Position numbers and translations under genes: made by a program | Shown here: one piece after another, positions 35,609 through 43,741 of the stretch | Layout: the number at the start of each line of letters is the position of its first letter | How positions within the stretch are numbered: position 1 is the first letter of the stretch | Notes under the pieces: model-generated | Database searches by the model: none | Told to the model about the DNA's origin: nothing | The model's input: only the letters and a program-made list of their open reading frames with translations | DNA from: Bradyrhizobium diazoefficiens | GTDB taxonomy: Bacteria > Pseudomonadota > Alphaproteobacteria > Rhizobiales > Xanthobacteraceae | DNA: 64,000 nt | NCBI RefSeq assembly: GCF_018131015.1 | Contig: NZ_JAFCJJ010000016.1 | Location: 62,001 to 126,000 of the forward strand | Direction: 5' to 3'

Positions 35609-36736
35609 CTATCGCGTCCGTGCACTCTGGTCGGTGGGCGGTGGTTTCTGCGTTTCGCCGGCGAGGCGGTCATCGATCGCATAGAGCGTGCAATCGGGGG
35701 ACCATTTCATGCAGCCGGCGAGCGCTTCGCGCTGGGCCTCGTCGACGGTCGCGAGTCCCGAGCGCCAGCCGTAACTGCCTTTGGGCGACACCGCGAAAGC
35801 CTTGTGCGGTACGGTTTCGGCGAGATAGCGCGCGAACGAGGCGCGCGCGGCTTCCTTGAGCTGGCTGGGGGGTGGCAACGGATCGGGCGGACTGAGGATG
35901 TCCCGGGCGAGCCCGCGCTCGCGCAGGAAGGCGTCCAGATATGGTGTCCATTGCGGTCGGCCCGCCACCGTAAAAAGAGAGTGGCCGTCCTCGCCGTAAG
36001 GCGGCGCCACAATGAATGTCGCGTTGCCGCCGCTCCTGCGAAACCCGTCATGAAGCCGTCGTGCGAGGTCGGGTCCGAAGTACAAGTCATTGGCCGCATA
36101 GACCCACAACATCGGCACCCGCGAGGTCTTGCCGAAGCTGGCGAAGGCGCGCACCAGCCCGTCCGGATTGCAGACGTCGTTGTCGGCGCGCGAGCCGCGA
36201 CCGCCGGCAAAATTGATGGCGGCAACGAGGCCGGGCGGGGCCTGCGCGGTCAGCGCGACGGTGGCGAACCCGCCGGCAGACCCGCCGGCCGCGATCATGC
36301 CCGATGTCGTGACGTCGCTCCTGCGCTCCATGGCTGCGATCGCAGCGCGCAAATCGGCGATCGCGACGGCGGCCGCCGGCAGAAAGTCGGCGTTGGCACA
36401 ACCGCCGACGCGACCACCGGGCGAGGTGCCGTAGCCGCGCCGCATGACGATCAGCGCGGCAAAGCCGCGCCGGGCGAATTCCAGCGCGATGCCGTAATAT
36501 TTGTGTGCCGACATCGTCGCGCGGTCGTCAAATTTGCGCGGCGAGCCGTGGCTGAGCAGCGCCAGCGGATAGCGCTTCGTTCCTGCCGGGCGGACCAGGA
36601 AGGCCTCCAGCCCCTGCGGCCCCGCCGCCGCCATCGGGATGCGCAGGTCCTCGGTGTAGTATTCGGCGGCACGTGCCGGCGCGGTGGCGGCGACGAGGCC
36701 GGCGATGAGCAGAATCAGCTTGCGTGAAAAGGCCAT
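35609..36736 (-). CDS. Exported alpha/beta hydrolase (dienelactone hydrolase-like)
   Basis: 375 residues from ATG 36736; this start gives the signal peptide MAFSRKLILLIAGLVAATAPARAA. The hydrolase fold shows LALLSHGSPRK (oxyanion region), nucleophile Ser in AAGGSAGGFATVAL (G-x-S-x-G as GGSAGG) and late His in GEDGHSLF. Periplasmic esterase or peptidase-like activity is likely; substrate unknown. Alternative start at 36769 lacks a ribosome site. Confidence 0.82.
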   Translation of the reverse strand: MAFSRKLILLIAGLVAATAPARAAEYYTEDLRIPMAAAGPQGLEAFLVRPAGTKRYPLALLSHGSPRKFDDRATMSAHKYYGIALEFARRGFAALIVMRRGYGTSPGGRVGGCANADFLPAAAVAIADLRAAIAAMERRSDVTTSGMIAAGGSAGGFATVALTAQAPPGLVAAINFAGGRGSRADNDVCNPDGLVRAFASFGKTSRVPMLWVYAANDLYFGPDLARRLHDGFRRSGGNATFIVAPPYGEDGHSLFTVAGRPQWTPYLDAFLRERGLARDILSPPDPLPPPSQLKEAARASFARYLAETVPHKAFAVSPKGSYGWRSGLATVDEAQREALAGCMKWSPDCTLYAIDDRLAGETQKPPPTDQSARTR

Positions 36737-36784
36737 GGGCGACTCGAACGTTCTGATGGCGCGAACCATAGCATGATCGTCCGA

Positions 36785-36930
36785 CCGTCACCCTGAGGTG
36801 CGCGCCCTTCGGCGCATGCGCCGGAGGGCAAGCCTCGAAGGGCGACGGCCCCGCTGCATCCCGGCCGTTCATCCTTCGAGGCTCGGCACCCCGCGCGTTG
36901 CGCGGCGTACCTCGCACCTCAGGATGACGG
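36785..36930. repeat. 146-bp long-hairpin intergenic repeat
   Basis: Outer arms CCGTCACCCTGAGGTGCG (36785-36802) and its near-perfect complement at 36913-36930; inner arms GCCTCGAAGGGCGACGGCC (36832-36850) and complement at 36863-36882. Elements with CACCCTGAGGTGC ends are widely scattered between genes in Bradyrhizobium and Rhodopseudomonas genomes. It lies between the divergent hydrolase and phosphoglucomutase genes. Confidence 0.8.
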
Positions 36931-37054
36931 GATCTGCGCCATGGGCCCGCCCGAAGGAACGCCCTTCCGCCGCGTGTGTTGTGCCCTTGGCGGGCACCCG
37001 GCCGATGCTATGCTGTGCCGCAAATCTCTGCATGACAGGACGAGGGTAATTCCA

Positions 37055-38701
37055 GTGGCTGATGTTGATCCCGCGGCGGGCAAGCAGGCTTCGCCGGACG
37101 CGCTCGCCAACATTCCGCGGCTCGTGACCGCCTATTTCGCGGGCAAGCCCGACGTTTCCGACCCGGCCCAGCGCGTGGCGTTCGGCACCTCCGGCCATCG
37201 CGGCACCTCGCTGAAAAACACCTTCAACGAGGGCCACATCCTGGCGACCACGCAGGCCATCTGCGACTACAGAAAAGAGAAGGGGCTGACCGGCCCGCTG
37301 TTCATCGGCATCGACACCCATGCGCTGGCGGAGCCGGCGCTCGCCAGCGCCGTCGAGGTGTTCGCGGCCAACGGCGTCGAGCTCATGATCGACAAGGACG
37401 GCGGCTACACGCCGACGCCGGTGATCTCGCATGCGATCCTGACCTACAACAAGGGCCGCACGTCCGGCCTTGCCGACGGCGTCGTCGTCACGCCCTCGCA
37501 CAATCCGCCGGAGGATGGCGGCTACAAGTACAATCCGCCGCATGGCGGGCCGGCCGACACCGACGCGACCTCCGTGATCGAGAAGCGCGCCAACGCCTAT
37601 CTCGCCGACGGTCTCAAGGGCGTCTCGCGCATGGATTTTGCGAAGGCGAAGAAATCTGCCAACGTCCACGCGCACGACTTCGTCACGCCCTATGTTGCCG
37701 ATCTCGGCAATGTCGTCGACCTCGACCTCGTCAAATCCGCCGGCGTCAATATCGGCATCGACCCGCTCGGCGGCGCCGCCGTGCATTACTGGCATCCGAT
37801 CATCGACCGCTACGGGCTGAACGCCACCGTGGTGAACGAGGCGGTCGATCCGACCTTCCGCTTCATGACGGTGGACTGGGACGGCAAGATCCGGATGGAC
37901 TGCTCCTCGCCTTACGCGATGGCGAGCCTGATCGCGATGCGCGACCGCTTCGACGTCGCCTTTGCCAACGACACCGACGCCGACCGCCACGGCATCGTGA
38001 CCCGCAGCGGCGGCCTGATGAATCCGAACCATTATCTCGCGACCGCGATCTCCTATCTGTTCGCGCACCGCCCGCATTGGGGCAGGGATGCTGCGATCGG
38101 CAAGACCGTGGTGTCGAGCTCGATCATCGACCGTGTCGCCAAAAGGCTCGGTCGAAAACTGGTCGAGACGCCGGTCGGCTTCAAATGGTTCGTCGATGGC
38201 CTCCTCACCGGCGGCTTCGGCTTCGGCGGCGAGGAGAGTGCAGGGGCCTCGTTCCTGCGCCGCGACGGCACGGTATGGACCACCGACAAGGACGGCGTCA
38301 TTCTCGGACTGCTCGCGGCCGAGATCATGGCGAAGACCGGCCGCGACCCGAGCCAGCTCTTCGGCGATCTCACCGCCGAGTTCGGCATACCGCATTATGC
38401 GCGCATCGACGTCGCGGCGACGGGGCCGCAGAAGAACATCCTGAAATCCGTCACGCCCGAGCAGCTCGGCCTTAGGGATCTCGCCGGCGATCCCGTCCGC
38501 ACCACGCTGAGCAAGGCGCCGGGCAACAACCAGCCCTTCGGCGGCATCAAGGTCGAGACCGATTTCGGCTGGTTCGCGGCAAGGCCGTCCGGCACCGAAG
38601 ACGTCTACAAGATCTACGCGGAGAGTTTCCGCAGCACCGAGCACCTGAAGCGGATTCAGCAGGAAGCGCAGGCGGGGCTGGCGAAGGTGTTCGGAGCGTA
38701 G
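37055..38701 (+). CDS. pgm: Phosphoglucomutase (alpha-D-glucose phosphate-specific)
   Basis: 548 residues from GTG 37055 with GAGG nine bases upstream; E. coli Pgm is about the same length. RVAFGTSGHRGTS (substrate phosphate loop), catalytic serine in VVVTPSHNPPEDGGYKYN, metal loop NDTDADRHG, sugar loop GFGGEESAGASF and the final phosphate-binding RPSGTEDVYKIYAES. It interconverts glucose-6-phosphate and glucose-1-phosphate, the precursor of UDP-glucose. That makes it a supplier of the neighbouring EPS pathway. Upstream lies a hairpin repeat rather than an obvious operon partner. Confidence 0.95.
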   Translation: MADVDPAAGKQASPDALANIPRLVTAYFAGKPDVSDPAQRVAFGTSGHRGTSLKNTFNEGHILATTQAICDYRKEKGLTGPLFIGIDTHALAEPALASAVEVFAANGVELMIDKDGGYTPTPVISHAILTYNKGRTSGLADGVVVTPSHNPPEDGGYKYNPPHGGPADTDATSVIEKRANAYLADGLKGVSRMDFAKAKKSANVHAHDFVTPYVADLGNVVDLDLVKSAGVNIGIDPLGGAAVHYWHPIIDRYGLNATVVNEAVDPTFRFMTVDWDGKIRMDCSSPYAMASLIAMRDRFDVAFANDTDADRHGIVTRSGGLMNPNHYLATAISYLFAHRPHWGRDAAIGKTVVSSSIIDRVAKRLGRKLVETPVGFKWFVDGLLTGGFGFGGEESAGASFLRRDGTVWTTDKDGVILGLLAAEIMAKTGRDPSQLFGDLTAEFGIPHYARIDVAATGPQKNILKSVTPEQLGLRDLAGDPVRTTLSKAPGNNQPFGGIKVETDFGWFAARPSGTEDVYKIYAESFRSTEHLKRIQQEAQAGLAKVFGA

Positions 38702-38704
38702 GAA

Positions 38705-39247
38705 TCAGGCAGGCACGAATGTCAGTCTGACGGCGTCCTCGATCATGTCGCTTGCGATCAGGCGCAGCGGCGGCCGCGCGCCGGCGAAATAGGGCTTGCC
38801 GCCGCCGAGAACGAACGGGCGGAAGTAGAGGCGATACTCGTCGATCAGGCCGAGGTCGGTCAGGCTTGCCGCGAGCTCCGGCCCGGCGACGTCGATGTCG
38901 CCCTCAACGTCGGCCTTCAACCGCCGCACGAAAGCTTCGACGTCGTGAGAGATCAGTGTCGCATTCGGACCGACCGATTTCAGCGTGCGTGACACCACCC
39001 ATTTCGGTTGGCCCCGCCACGCCTGCGCAAAGTCTTGCGCGATCTCGTCCCAATCGGAGCGATCCTCGTCCCAGTACTGCATCATCTCGTAGATGCGGCG
39101 GCCGTAGAGACAGCCGGCGAGGCCCCAGACGTGGTCGTTGAAATGGCGATGAAGCGCGGGGCCCGGCATCGGCAGATCCGAAATGCCCTCCGGGCCGGCA
39201 ACATAGCCATCCAGCGACTGCATCATCCCGAACACGAGTTTTGCCAT
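38705..39247 (-). CDS. Dihydrofolate reductase family protein (RibD C-terminal-like)
   Basis: 180 residues from ATG 39247 with AGGAAGG six bases upstream. MAKLVFGMMQSLDGYVAG is the standard opening of RibD_C/YwjB-like reductases; KWVVSRTLKSV, DIDVAGPELAASLTDLGLIDEYRLYFRPFVLGGGKPYF and the closing DAVRLTFVP complete the fold. NADPH-dependent reductase is presumed; substrate unknown. Convergent with pgm (3 bp between stops). Confidence 0.88.
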   Translation of the reverse strand: MAKLVFGMMQSLDGYVAGPEGISDLPMPGPALHRHFNDHVWGLAGCLYGRRIYEMMQYWDEDRSDWDEIAQDFAQAWRGQPKWVVSRTLKSVGPNATLISHDVEAFVRRLKADVEGDIDVAGPELAASLTDLGLIDEYRLYFRPFVLGGGKPYFAGARPPLRLIASDMIEDAVRLTFVPA

Positions 39248-39361
39248 CGTCGGCCTTCCTGTTTCAGCCGGCCCATTGTCGCCTTGTCGGAATGACGGGC
39301 GAGCCTGCCGGATGCCGACGCGGCCCCGCAAATTGTTGTCCTCGAACAGACGATGAAGCTA

Positions 39362-39377
39362 ATAATGTATACATTAT
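39362..39377. promoter_or_regulatory. Distal VanR-type operator candidate
   Basis: Perfect 16-bp palindrome ATAATGTATACATTAT containing the core TGTATACA at 39366-39373. GntR/FCD-family regulators bind TTGTATACAA-like sites, and a GntR-type gene is in the downstream operon. Confidence 0.65.
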
Positions 39378-39437
39378 GTGATAAGAAGGTATTTAGATAA
39401 GCAAAAATTCGGATTGAACCACTCTTCGTTCCAGTGT

Positions 39438-39445
39438 TGTATACA
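39438..39445. promoter_or_regulatory. Proximal VanR-type operator candidate
   Basis: Second TGTATACA core, 72 bp from the first and 31 bp upstream of the vanA start, in GTTGTATACATATC. It would overlap or follow the vanA -10 region, a good place for repression. Confidence 0.6.
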
Positions 39446-39476
39446 TATCGTATCCATAAGCTGCGGGAGATCGCCG

Positions 39477-40526
39477 GTGACAAAACCTTTCCCCATGAAC
39501 GCCTGGTACGCCGCGGCCTGGGACGCGGAGGTGAAGCCGGCGCTGCTGCCGCGCACGATTTGCGGCAAGCACATCGTGATGTACCGCAAGGCCGATGGCT
39601 CGGTGGCCGCGCTCGAGGATGCCTGCTGGCACCGCCTGGTGCCGCTGTCCAAGGGCCGGCTCGAAGGCGACACCGTGATCTGCGGCTATCACGGCCTCAA
39701 GTTCAACGCGCAGGGGCGCTGCACCTTCATGCCCTCGCAGGAGACCATCAACCCGTCGGCCTGCGTGCGCGCCTATCCCGTGGTCGAGCGTCACCGCTAC
39801 ATCTGGCTCTGGATGGGCGATCCCGCGCTCGCCGATCCCGCGCTGGTGCCCGACATGCACTGGAATAGCGATCCGGCCTGGGCCGGCGACGGCAAGACCA
39901 TCCACGTCAAGTGCGACTACCGCCTCGTGCTCGACAACCTCATGGACCTCACCCACGAGACTTTTGTGCACGGCTCCTCGATCGGCAACGACGCGGTCGC
40001 CGAGGCGCCGTTCGACGTCACTCATGGCGAGAAGACGGTGACGGTGACGCGCTGGATGCGCGGCATCGAGCCGCCGCCGTTCTGGGCCAAGCAGCTCGGC
40101 AAGTCCGGCCTGGTCGACCGCTGGCAGATCATCCGCTTCGAGGCCCCATGCACCATCACGATCGACGTCGGCGTGGCGCCGGCCGGGACCGGCGCGCCGG
40201 AGGGCGACCGCTCGCAGGGCGTCAACGGCTTCGTACTCAACACCATCACGCCGGAGACCGAGAAGACCTGTCACTACTTCTGGGCCTTCGTGCGCAACTA
40301 CCGCCTCGACGAGCAGCGCATCACCAGCGAGATCCGCGAGGGCGTCTCCGGCATCTTCCACGAGGACGAGCTGATCCTCGAGGCGCAGCAGCGCGCGATG
40401 GACGAGAACCCCGATCGCATCTTCTACAACCTCAACATCGACGCCGGCGCGATGTGGTCGCGCAAGCTGATCGACCGCATGGTGGAGAAGGAAAGCACCC
40501 CTCAGCGCCTGCAGGCCGCGGAGTAG
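39477..40526 (+). CDS. vanA: Vanillate O-demethylase oxygenase subunit
   Basis: 349 residues from GTG 39477, chosen for GGGAGA six bases upstream and because it leaves the canonical MNAWYAAAW near the N-terminus. Rieske centre: Cys50 and His52 in CWHR, Cys69 and His72 in CGYHG. The mononuclear iron region is NLMDLTHETFVHGSSIGN. It demethylates vanillate to protocatechuate and formaldehyde with electrons from VanB. Other VanA-family substrates (dicamba, syringate) cannot be ruled out, but the adjacent vanR and vanB fit vanillate. First gene of a three-gene operon. Confidence 0.92.
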   Translation: MTKPFPMNAWYAAAWDAEVKPALLPRTICGKHIVMYRKADGSVAALEDACWHRLVPLSKGRLEGDTVICGYHGLKFNAQGRCTFMPSQETINPSACVRAYPVVERHRYIWLWMGDPALADPALVPDMHWNSDPAWAGDGKTIHVKCDYRLVLDNLMDLTHETFVHGSSIGNDAVAEAPFDVTHGEKTVTVTRWMRGIEPPPFWAKQLGKSGLVDRWQIIRFEAPCTITIDVGVAPAGTGAPEGDRSQGVNGFVLNTITPETEKTCHYFWAFVRNYRLDEQRITSEIREGVSGIFHEDELILEAQQRAMDENPDRIFYNLNIDAGAMWSRKLIDRMVEKESTPQRLQAAE

Positions 40527-40531
40527 AGCGC

Positions 40532-41278
40532 ATGGCCGAGCTCGACCGCTCCGTCTCGCAGACCGTGAAGGCGCAGCTCGCGCTGCGCGACCAGATCCTG
40601 TCGGGTGCGTTGCGCCCGGGCGAGCGCATCTCCGAGCTGCAGGCGGTGGAGACGACGGGGGCCTCGCGCACGCCGGTGCGCATGGCGCTGGTGCGGCTTG
40701 AGGAGGAGGGGCTGCTGGAAGCCATTCCCTCCGGCGGCTTCATGGTGAAGGCGTTTTCGGAGCGCGACATTTCCGATTCCATCGAGCTGCGCGGCACGCT
40801 GGAAGGGCTCGCCGCGCGTTTTGCCGCCGAGCGCGGTGTCTCCGCGCGTGAGCTCGAGCCGCTGAAGGAATGCCTCGCTGCCATCGACGAATTGCTGCGC
40901 CCGGTGCCGATCTCGATCGAGGCCTTCTCGTCCTATGTCACGCTGAATGCGCGCTTCCATGCGCTTCTCACCGAGTTGTCGCGCAGCCCGCCTTTGATCC
41001 GGCAGATCGACCGCGCCTCGGCGCTGCCGTTCGCCTCGCCGAGCGGTTTTGTCATGGCGCAATCGGCATTGCCGGAGGCGCAGCAGATCCTGATCATCGG
41101 CCAGGACCACCACCGCGTCGTGATCGACGCCATCGAGAACCGCGAGGGCGCGCGCGCCGAGGCCGTGATGCGCGAGCATGCGCGGCTCGCCGTGCGCAAT
41201 CTGCGCCTCGCGCTGCGCAACCGCACCCATCTCGATCTGTTGCCGGCGCTCGCGCTGATCAAGACCACGACCGATTGA
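40532..41278 (+). CDS. vanR: GntR-family (FCD) transcriptional regulator of vanillate catabolism
   Basis: 248 residues from ATG 40532, GGAG eight bases upstream, five bases after vanA. The N-terminal winged helix shows QLALRDQILSGALRPGERISELQAVE and GASRTPVRMALVRLEEEGLLE; the FCD effector domain has the usual helical content with ELRGTLEGLAARFAAERG and LNARFHALL and HHRVVIDAIENREG. It probably represses the operon until vanillate is bound. It lies between vanA and vanB in the same direction, so it would be co-transcribed with them. Confidence 0.87.
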   Translation: MAELDRSVSQTVKAQLALRDQILSGALRPGERISELQAVETTGASRTPVRMALVRLEEEGLLEAIPSGGFMVKAFSERDISDSIELRGTLEGLAARFAAERGVSARELEPLKECLAAIDELLRPVPISIEAFSSYVTLNARFHALLTELSRSPPLIRQIDRASALPFASPSGFVMAQSALPEAQQILIIGQDHHRVVIDAIENREGARAEAVMREHARLAVRNLRLALRNRTHLDLLPALALIKTTTD

Positions 41279-41285
41279 GGGCCCC

Positions 41286-42266
41286 ATGCGCTTCATCGAA
41301 ACCTGGATCCCGGCGACACTCGTCTCGACACGCGATCTCGCCCCCGGCATCCGCGAATTCCTGATCCGGCCCGACGGGTTCGACGGCGCGGCCTATCCGG
41401 TCGGCAGCCACATCAACGTCAGCGTGACCATCTGCGGCCTGCCGGAGACGCGGTCCTATTCGCTGGTCGGCGAAGCCTCGCCCGCCGGCTTCACGATCGC
41501 GGTGCGCCGCGCCGAGGATTCGCGGGGCGGCTCGCGCTACATGTGGCAGCTCGCGCCGGGCGCGCGGCTCGACATCACCCGGCCCGCCTCGCTGCTCGCA
41601 ATGGACTGGGCGCGCCAAAACTATTGCCTGATCGCCGGCGGCATCGGCATCACGCCGATCCTCGGCGCCGCCCAGGCGCTGGCGCGGCGCGGCGCCGACG
41701 TCACGCTGCATTATGCCGTGCGCTCGCGCAAGGAGGCCGCCTATCTCGACGATCTCGCTGGCCTGCTCGGCGACCGCCTCGTCGTTCACGCCAGCGACGA
41801 AGGCGATCGGCTCGACCTCGACGCGCTGTTCGCCTCATTACCGAAGGGCGCGCTCGCGCTGCTCTGCGGCCCGATGCGCATGCTGGACGGCGCGCGCCAC
41901 GCCTGGATCGGCGCCGGCCATCCGCTCCCCGATCTTCGCTACGAGACCTTCGGCTCCAGCGGCCGGCTACCGACCGAGACGTTTCGCGTGCGCCTGAAGG
42001 ACTCCAATGTCGAGCTCGAGATCCCGCGCGAGCGCTCGATGCTGGACGTGCTCAACGCCGGCGGCTTTGAGGTGATGTACGATTGCAAGCGCGGCGAGTG
42101 CGGCCTCTGCGCCATCGACGTGGTCGAAGTCGACGGCGAGATCGACCATCGCGACGTCTTCTTCAGCGATCACCAGAAGCAAGGCAACGCGAAGATCTGC
42201 GCCTGCGTCTCCCGCGCCCGCGGCACCATCACCGTGGACACGCTGCTGCGCGCGGACGCGATCTGA
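41286..42266 (+). CDS. vanB: Vanillate O-demethylase oxidoreductase subunit
   Basis: 326 residues from ATG 41286, seven bases after vanR. FMN/FAD domain with ETRSYSLVGE, NADH-binding domain with LIAGGIGITPILGAAQAL, and a C-terminal plant-type 2Fe-2S domain with CKRGECGLCAIDVVEV and a fourth cysteine in ICACVSRA. It passes electrons from NADH to VanA. Its last 68 bp reappear, degenerate, at 43419-43486. Confidence 0.93.
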   Translation: MRFIETWIPATLVSTRDLAPGIREFLIRPDGFDGAAYPVGSHINVSVTICGLPETRSYSLVGEASPAGFTIAVRRAEDSRGGSRYMWQLAPGARLDITRPASLLAMDWARQNYCLIAGGIGITPILGAAQALARRGADVTLHYAVRSRKEAAYLDDLAGLLGDRLVVHASDEGDRLDLDALFASLPKGALALLCGPMRMLDGARHAWIGAGHPLPDLRYETFGSSGRLPTETFRVRLKDSNVELEIPRERSMLDVLNAGGFEVMYDCKRGECGLCAIDVVEVDGEIDHRDVFFSDHQKQGNAKICACVSRARGTITVDTLLRADAI

Positions 42267-42270
42267 GGCA
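42203..42270 (+). repeat. vanB 3' end, parent copy of a 68-bp duplication
   Basis: This segment, ending four bases past the vanB stop, is repeated at 43419-43486 with five mismatches and no gaps. The copy here lies within intact vanB. Confidence 0.85.
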
Positions 42271-42295
42271 GGGCTGTCGTCTTGCTCCGCGGACT

Positions 42296-42526
42296 CTATC
42301 GCCCCGCGCGGCCGGGCGGCGTCTTTCCAGTCACTCCGTATTCGCCGGACGTCGCCCCGTAATTGGCTTCCTCGAAGCCCTCGGCGGCGAGTCCTCGCTT
42401 CATGAGCTCGCGAATGGCTGACGCACGGCTGGGCATCCTGCGCTTGAAACGGAAGTCGTCAATCGCGGTCAATTCCTCTGGCGACAGCATCAGTTGTATC
42501 CGCTCCCCACGCGTGAGTTGCGCCAT
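42296..42526 (-). CDS. Small ribbon-helix-helix-like hypothetical protein
   Basis: 76 residues from ATG 42526, AGGGG just upstream; the longer frame to 42544 adds only six residues. The central part, RIQLMLSPEELTAIDDFRFKRRMPSRASAIRELMKRGL, has the strand-helix-helix pattern of RHH proteins (Arc/CopG-like) found as antitoxins and small repressors. The C-terminal 20 residues are Gly-rich. No toxin-like partner is adjacent. It lies between the two copies of the vanB end. Confidence 0.7.
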   Translation of the reverse strand: MAQLTRGERIQLMLSPEELTAIDDFRFKRRMPSRASAIRELMKRGLAAEGFEEANYGATSGEYGVTGKTPPGRAGR

Positions 42527-42995
42527 CGCCCCTGACCCTTTCACTCAATGTGCATTCTGAAAGCCATACCATGCTTATCAGCTTCTTACTCATTTGGCTA
42601 ATAGAGCCTCGGCTGCTGCGATTGCCCCCTTTCGTGGTTTCGCTGGTTGGTCATTGGATCAGTCCAAGCAGCTCCTTGCTCATTACAAGTGTCTGATATT
42701 GAATAAAAAAGTTAACTTATCTGAATTGCCAAATCGCTGGATGGCCCGCACACTCCAACGATGAAAATCCCCGCCGGAGTCCGCTCTCCCGCATCATCCG
42801 GAGCGGTTGCTGCCTAGGCCTGTCCGGCCTGCGAGGTCTGCGCTGGCCCGACGAGCTTGTTGGTATTGAAGACGTCGCTCCCGGCGATCCGGCAAATCTC
42901 TGCACCTACGAGTGCAGCAGATGCGGACATGCGCAGGTCAGCATCGCGCGTGCCGCGAAAATCCCGCGCGCGGCAAAGGCGAGGGGAAAACCCTG
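42527..42995. other. Intergenic, 469 bp, AT-richer than average
   Basis: No gene seen. The part around 42540-42720 is clearly lower in GC than the neighbouring van operon. This is the divergent promoter region of the RHH-like gene and the stand-alone receiver. Confidence 0.45.
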
Positions 42996-43415
42996 ATGAT
43001 GCCCGGCACCCCGAATACGTCGCACGGAAATGCGAACGCCGTCTTTGTCGTCGACGACGATCTTGCGGTTCTCGTTAGCCTTCGTCGTCTCTTGTCGATG
43101 CAGGGCTTCGAGGTCCAGACCTTCAATTCGGCAGACGCCTTCTCAGCCGCCAATCTCGATCAAGCCTGCTGCGCAGTATTGGATATCGATTTGAATGGCG
43201 CCTCGGGAATTGAACTCAGGCGCCGAATGACCGCGTCCGGCAGTTCGCTGCCGGTGATCTTCATTACGGGGAACGACAATGAGCGCGCGCGGAAGGACGC
43301 TCATGATTCCGGTTGTCTTGCCTTTCTGACAAAACCCTTTCCGGCGCGGGCGCTTGTCGAGGCCATCGGCCTTGCAGTCGCGCAGCGGAAGGAGAGTTTG
43401 ATCGACCAGGGCTGA
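42996..43415 (+). CDS. Stand-alone receiver domain protein (FixJ/CheY-like)
   Basis: 139 residues from ATG 42996 with GAGGGG nine bases upstream. Receiver features: acidic cluster VVDDDLAVLVSLRRLL, phospho-acceptor Asp63 in CAVLDIDLNG, Thr in VIFITGND and Lys in AFLTKPF. No output domain. FixJ-type receivers of this length in rhizobia usually act by protein-protein contact in phosphorelays. No kinase lies in the accessory patch. Confidence 0.85.
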   Translation: MMPGTPNTSHGNANAVFVVDDDLAVLVSLRRLLSMQGFEVQTFNSADAFSAANLDQACCAVLDIDLNGASGIELRRRMTASGSSLPVIFITGNDNERARKDAHDSGCLAFLTKPFPARALVEAIGLAVAQRKESLIDQG

Positions 43416-43741
43416 GATCTGCGTCTCCCGCGCCCGCGGCACTATCACCGTGGACACGTTGCTGCGGGCGGACGCGGTCCGAGGCAAAAGCTTCTCGCCT
43501 GCAACCTCTGGTGACAGAAAAGCGGACGCATCCCGGCCGGACTTATCGACGGGGTGTTGCGGTACCGTTAAGAAAACAATAACATCGACCTATAAGGTGC
43601 GTCGTCACCGGATTTTTTAGCGATTTCTGCGTCGGGGCGCAAACGAGCACAAGGGCTGGGCGGCTGCGCGGCAGCGAATGACATCCGTTGGCTGGAATAG
43701 GATGTCTTGTTGACCGCCTCCCGCTCGACGGGGGGCAAGTC
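43416..43741. promoter_or_regulatory. Intergenic region upstream of the adhesin
   Basis: 326 bp, starting with the second copy of the vanB 3' end. At 43568-43583 lies TTAA, seven bases, ATAAC, one base away from the alphaproteobacterial CtrA box (TTAA-N7-TTAAC). A CCTATAAGG sequence near 43590 could be a -10 region for the adhesin gene. Confidence 0.4.
43419..43486 (+). pseudogene. Fragment of a vanB-like 3' end
   Basis: 68 bp matching the last codons of vanB (42203-42270) with five mismatches; the vanB TGA is replaced by CGA and no reading frame of note continues. It starts only four bases after the stop of the receiver gene. It is a degenerate duplicated remnant rather than a gene. Confidence 0.8.

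Noticed and set aside
36869..38644. 591-codon antisense frame under pgm
   Set aside because: No start context or motif; pgm on the plus strand is certain.
39911..40531. Upstream extension of the vanR frame
   Set aside because: Lies inside vanA in another frame; ATG 40532 with GGAG upstream starts a normal GntR protein.
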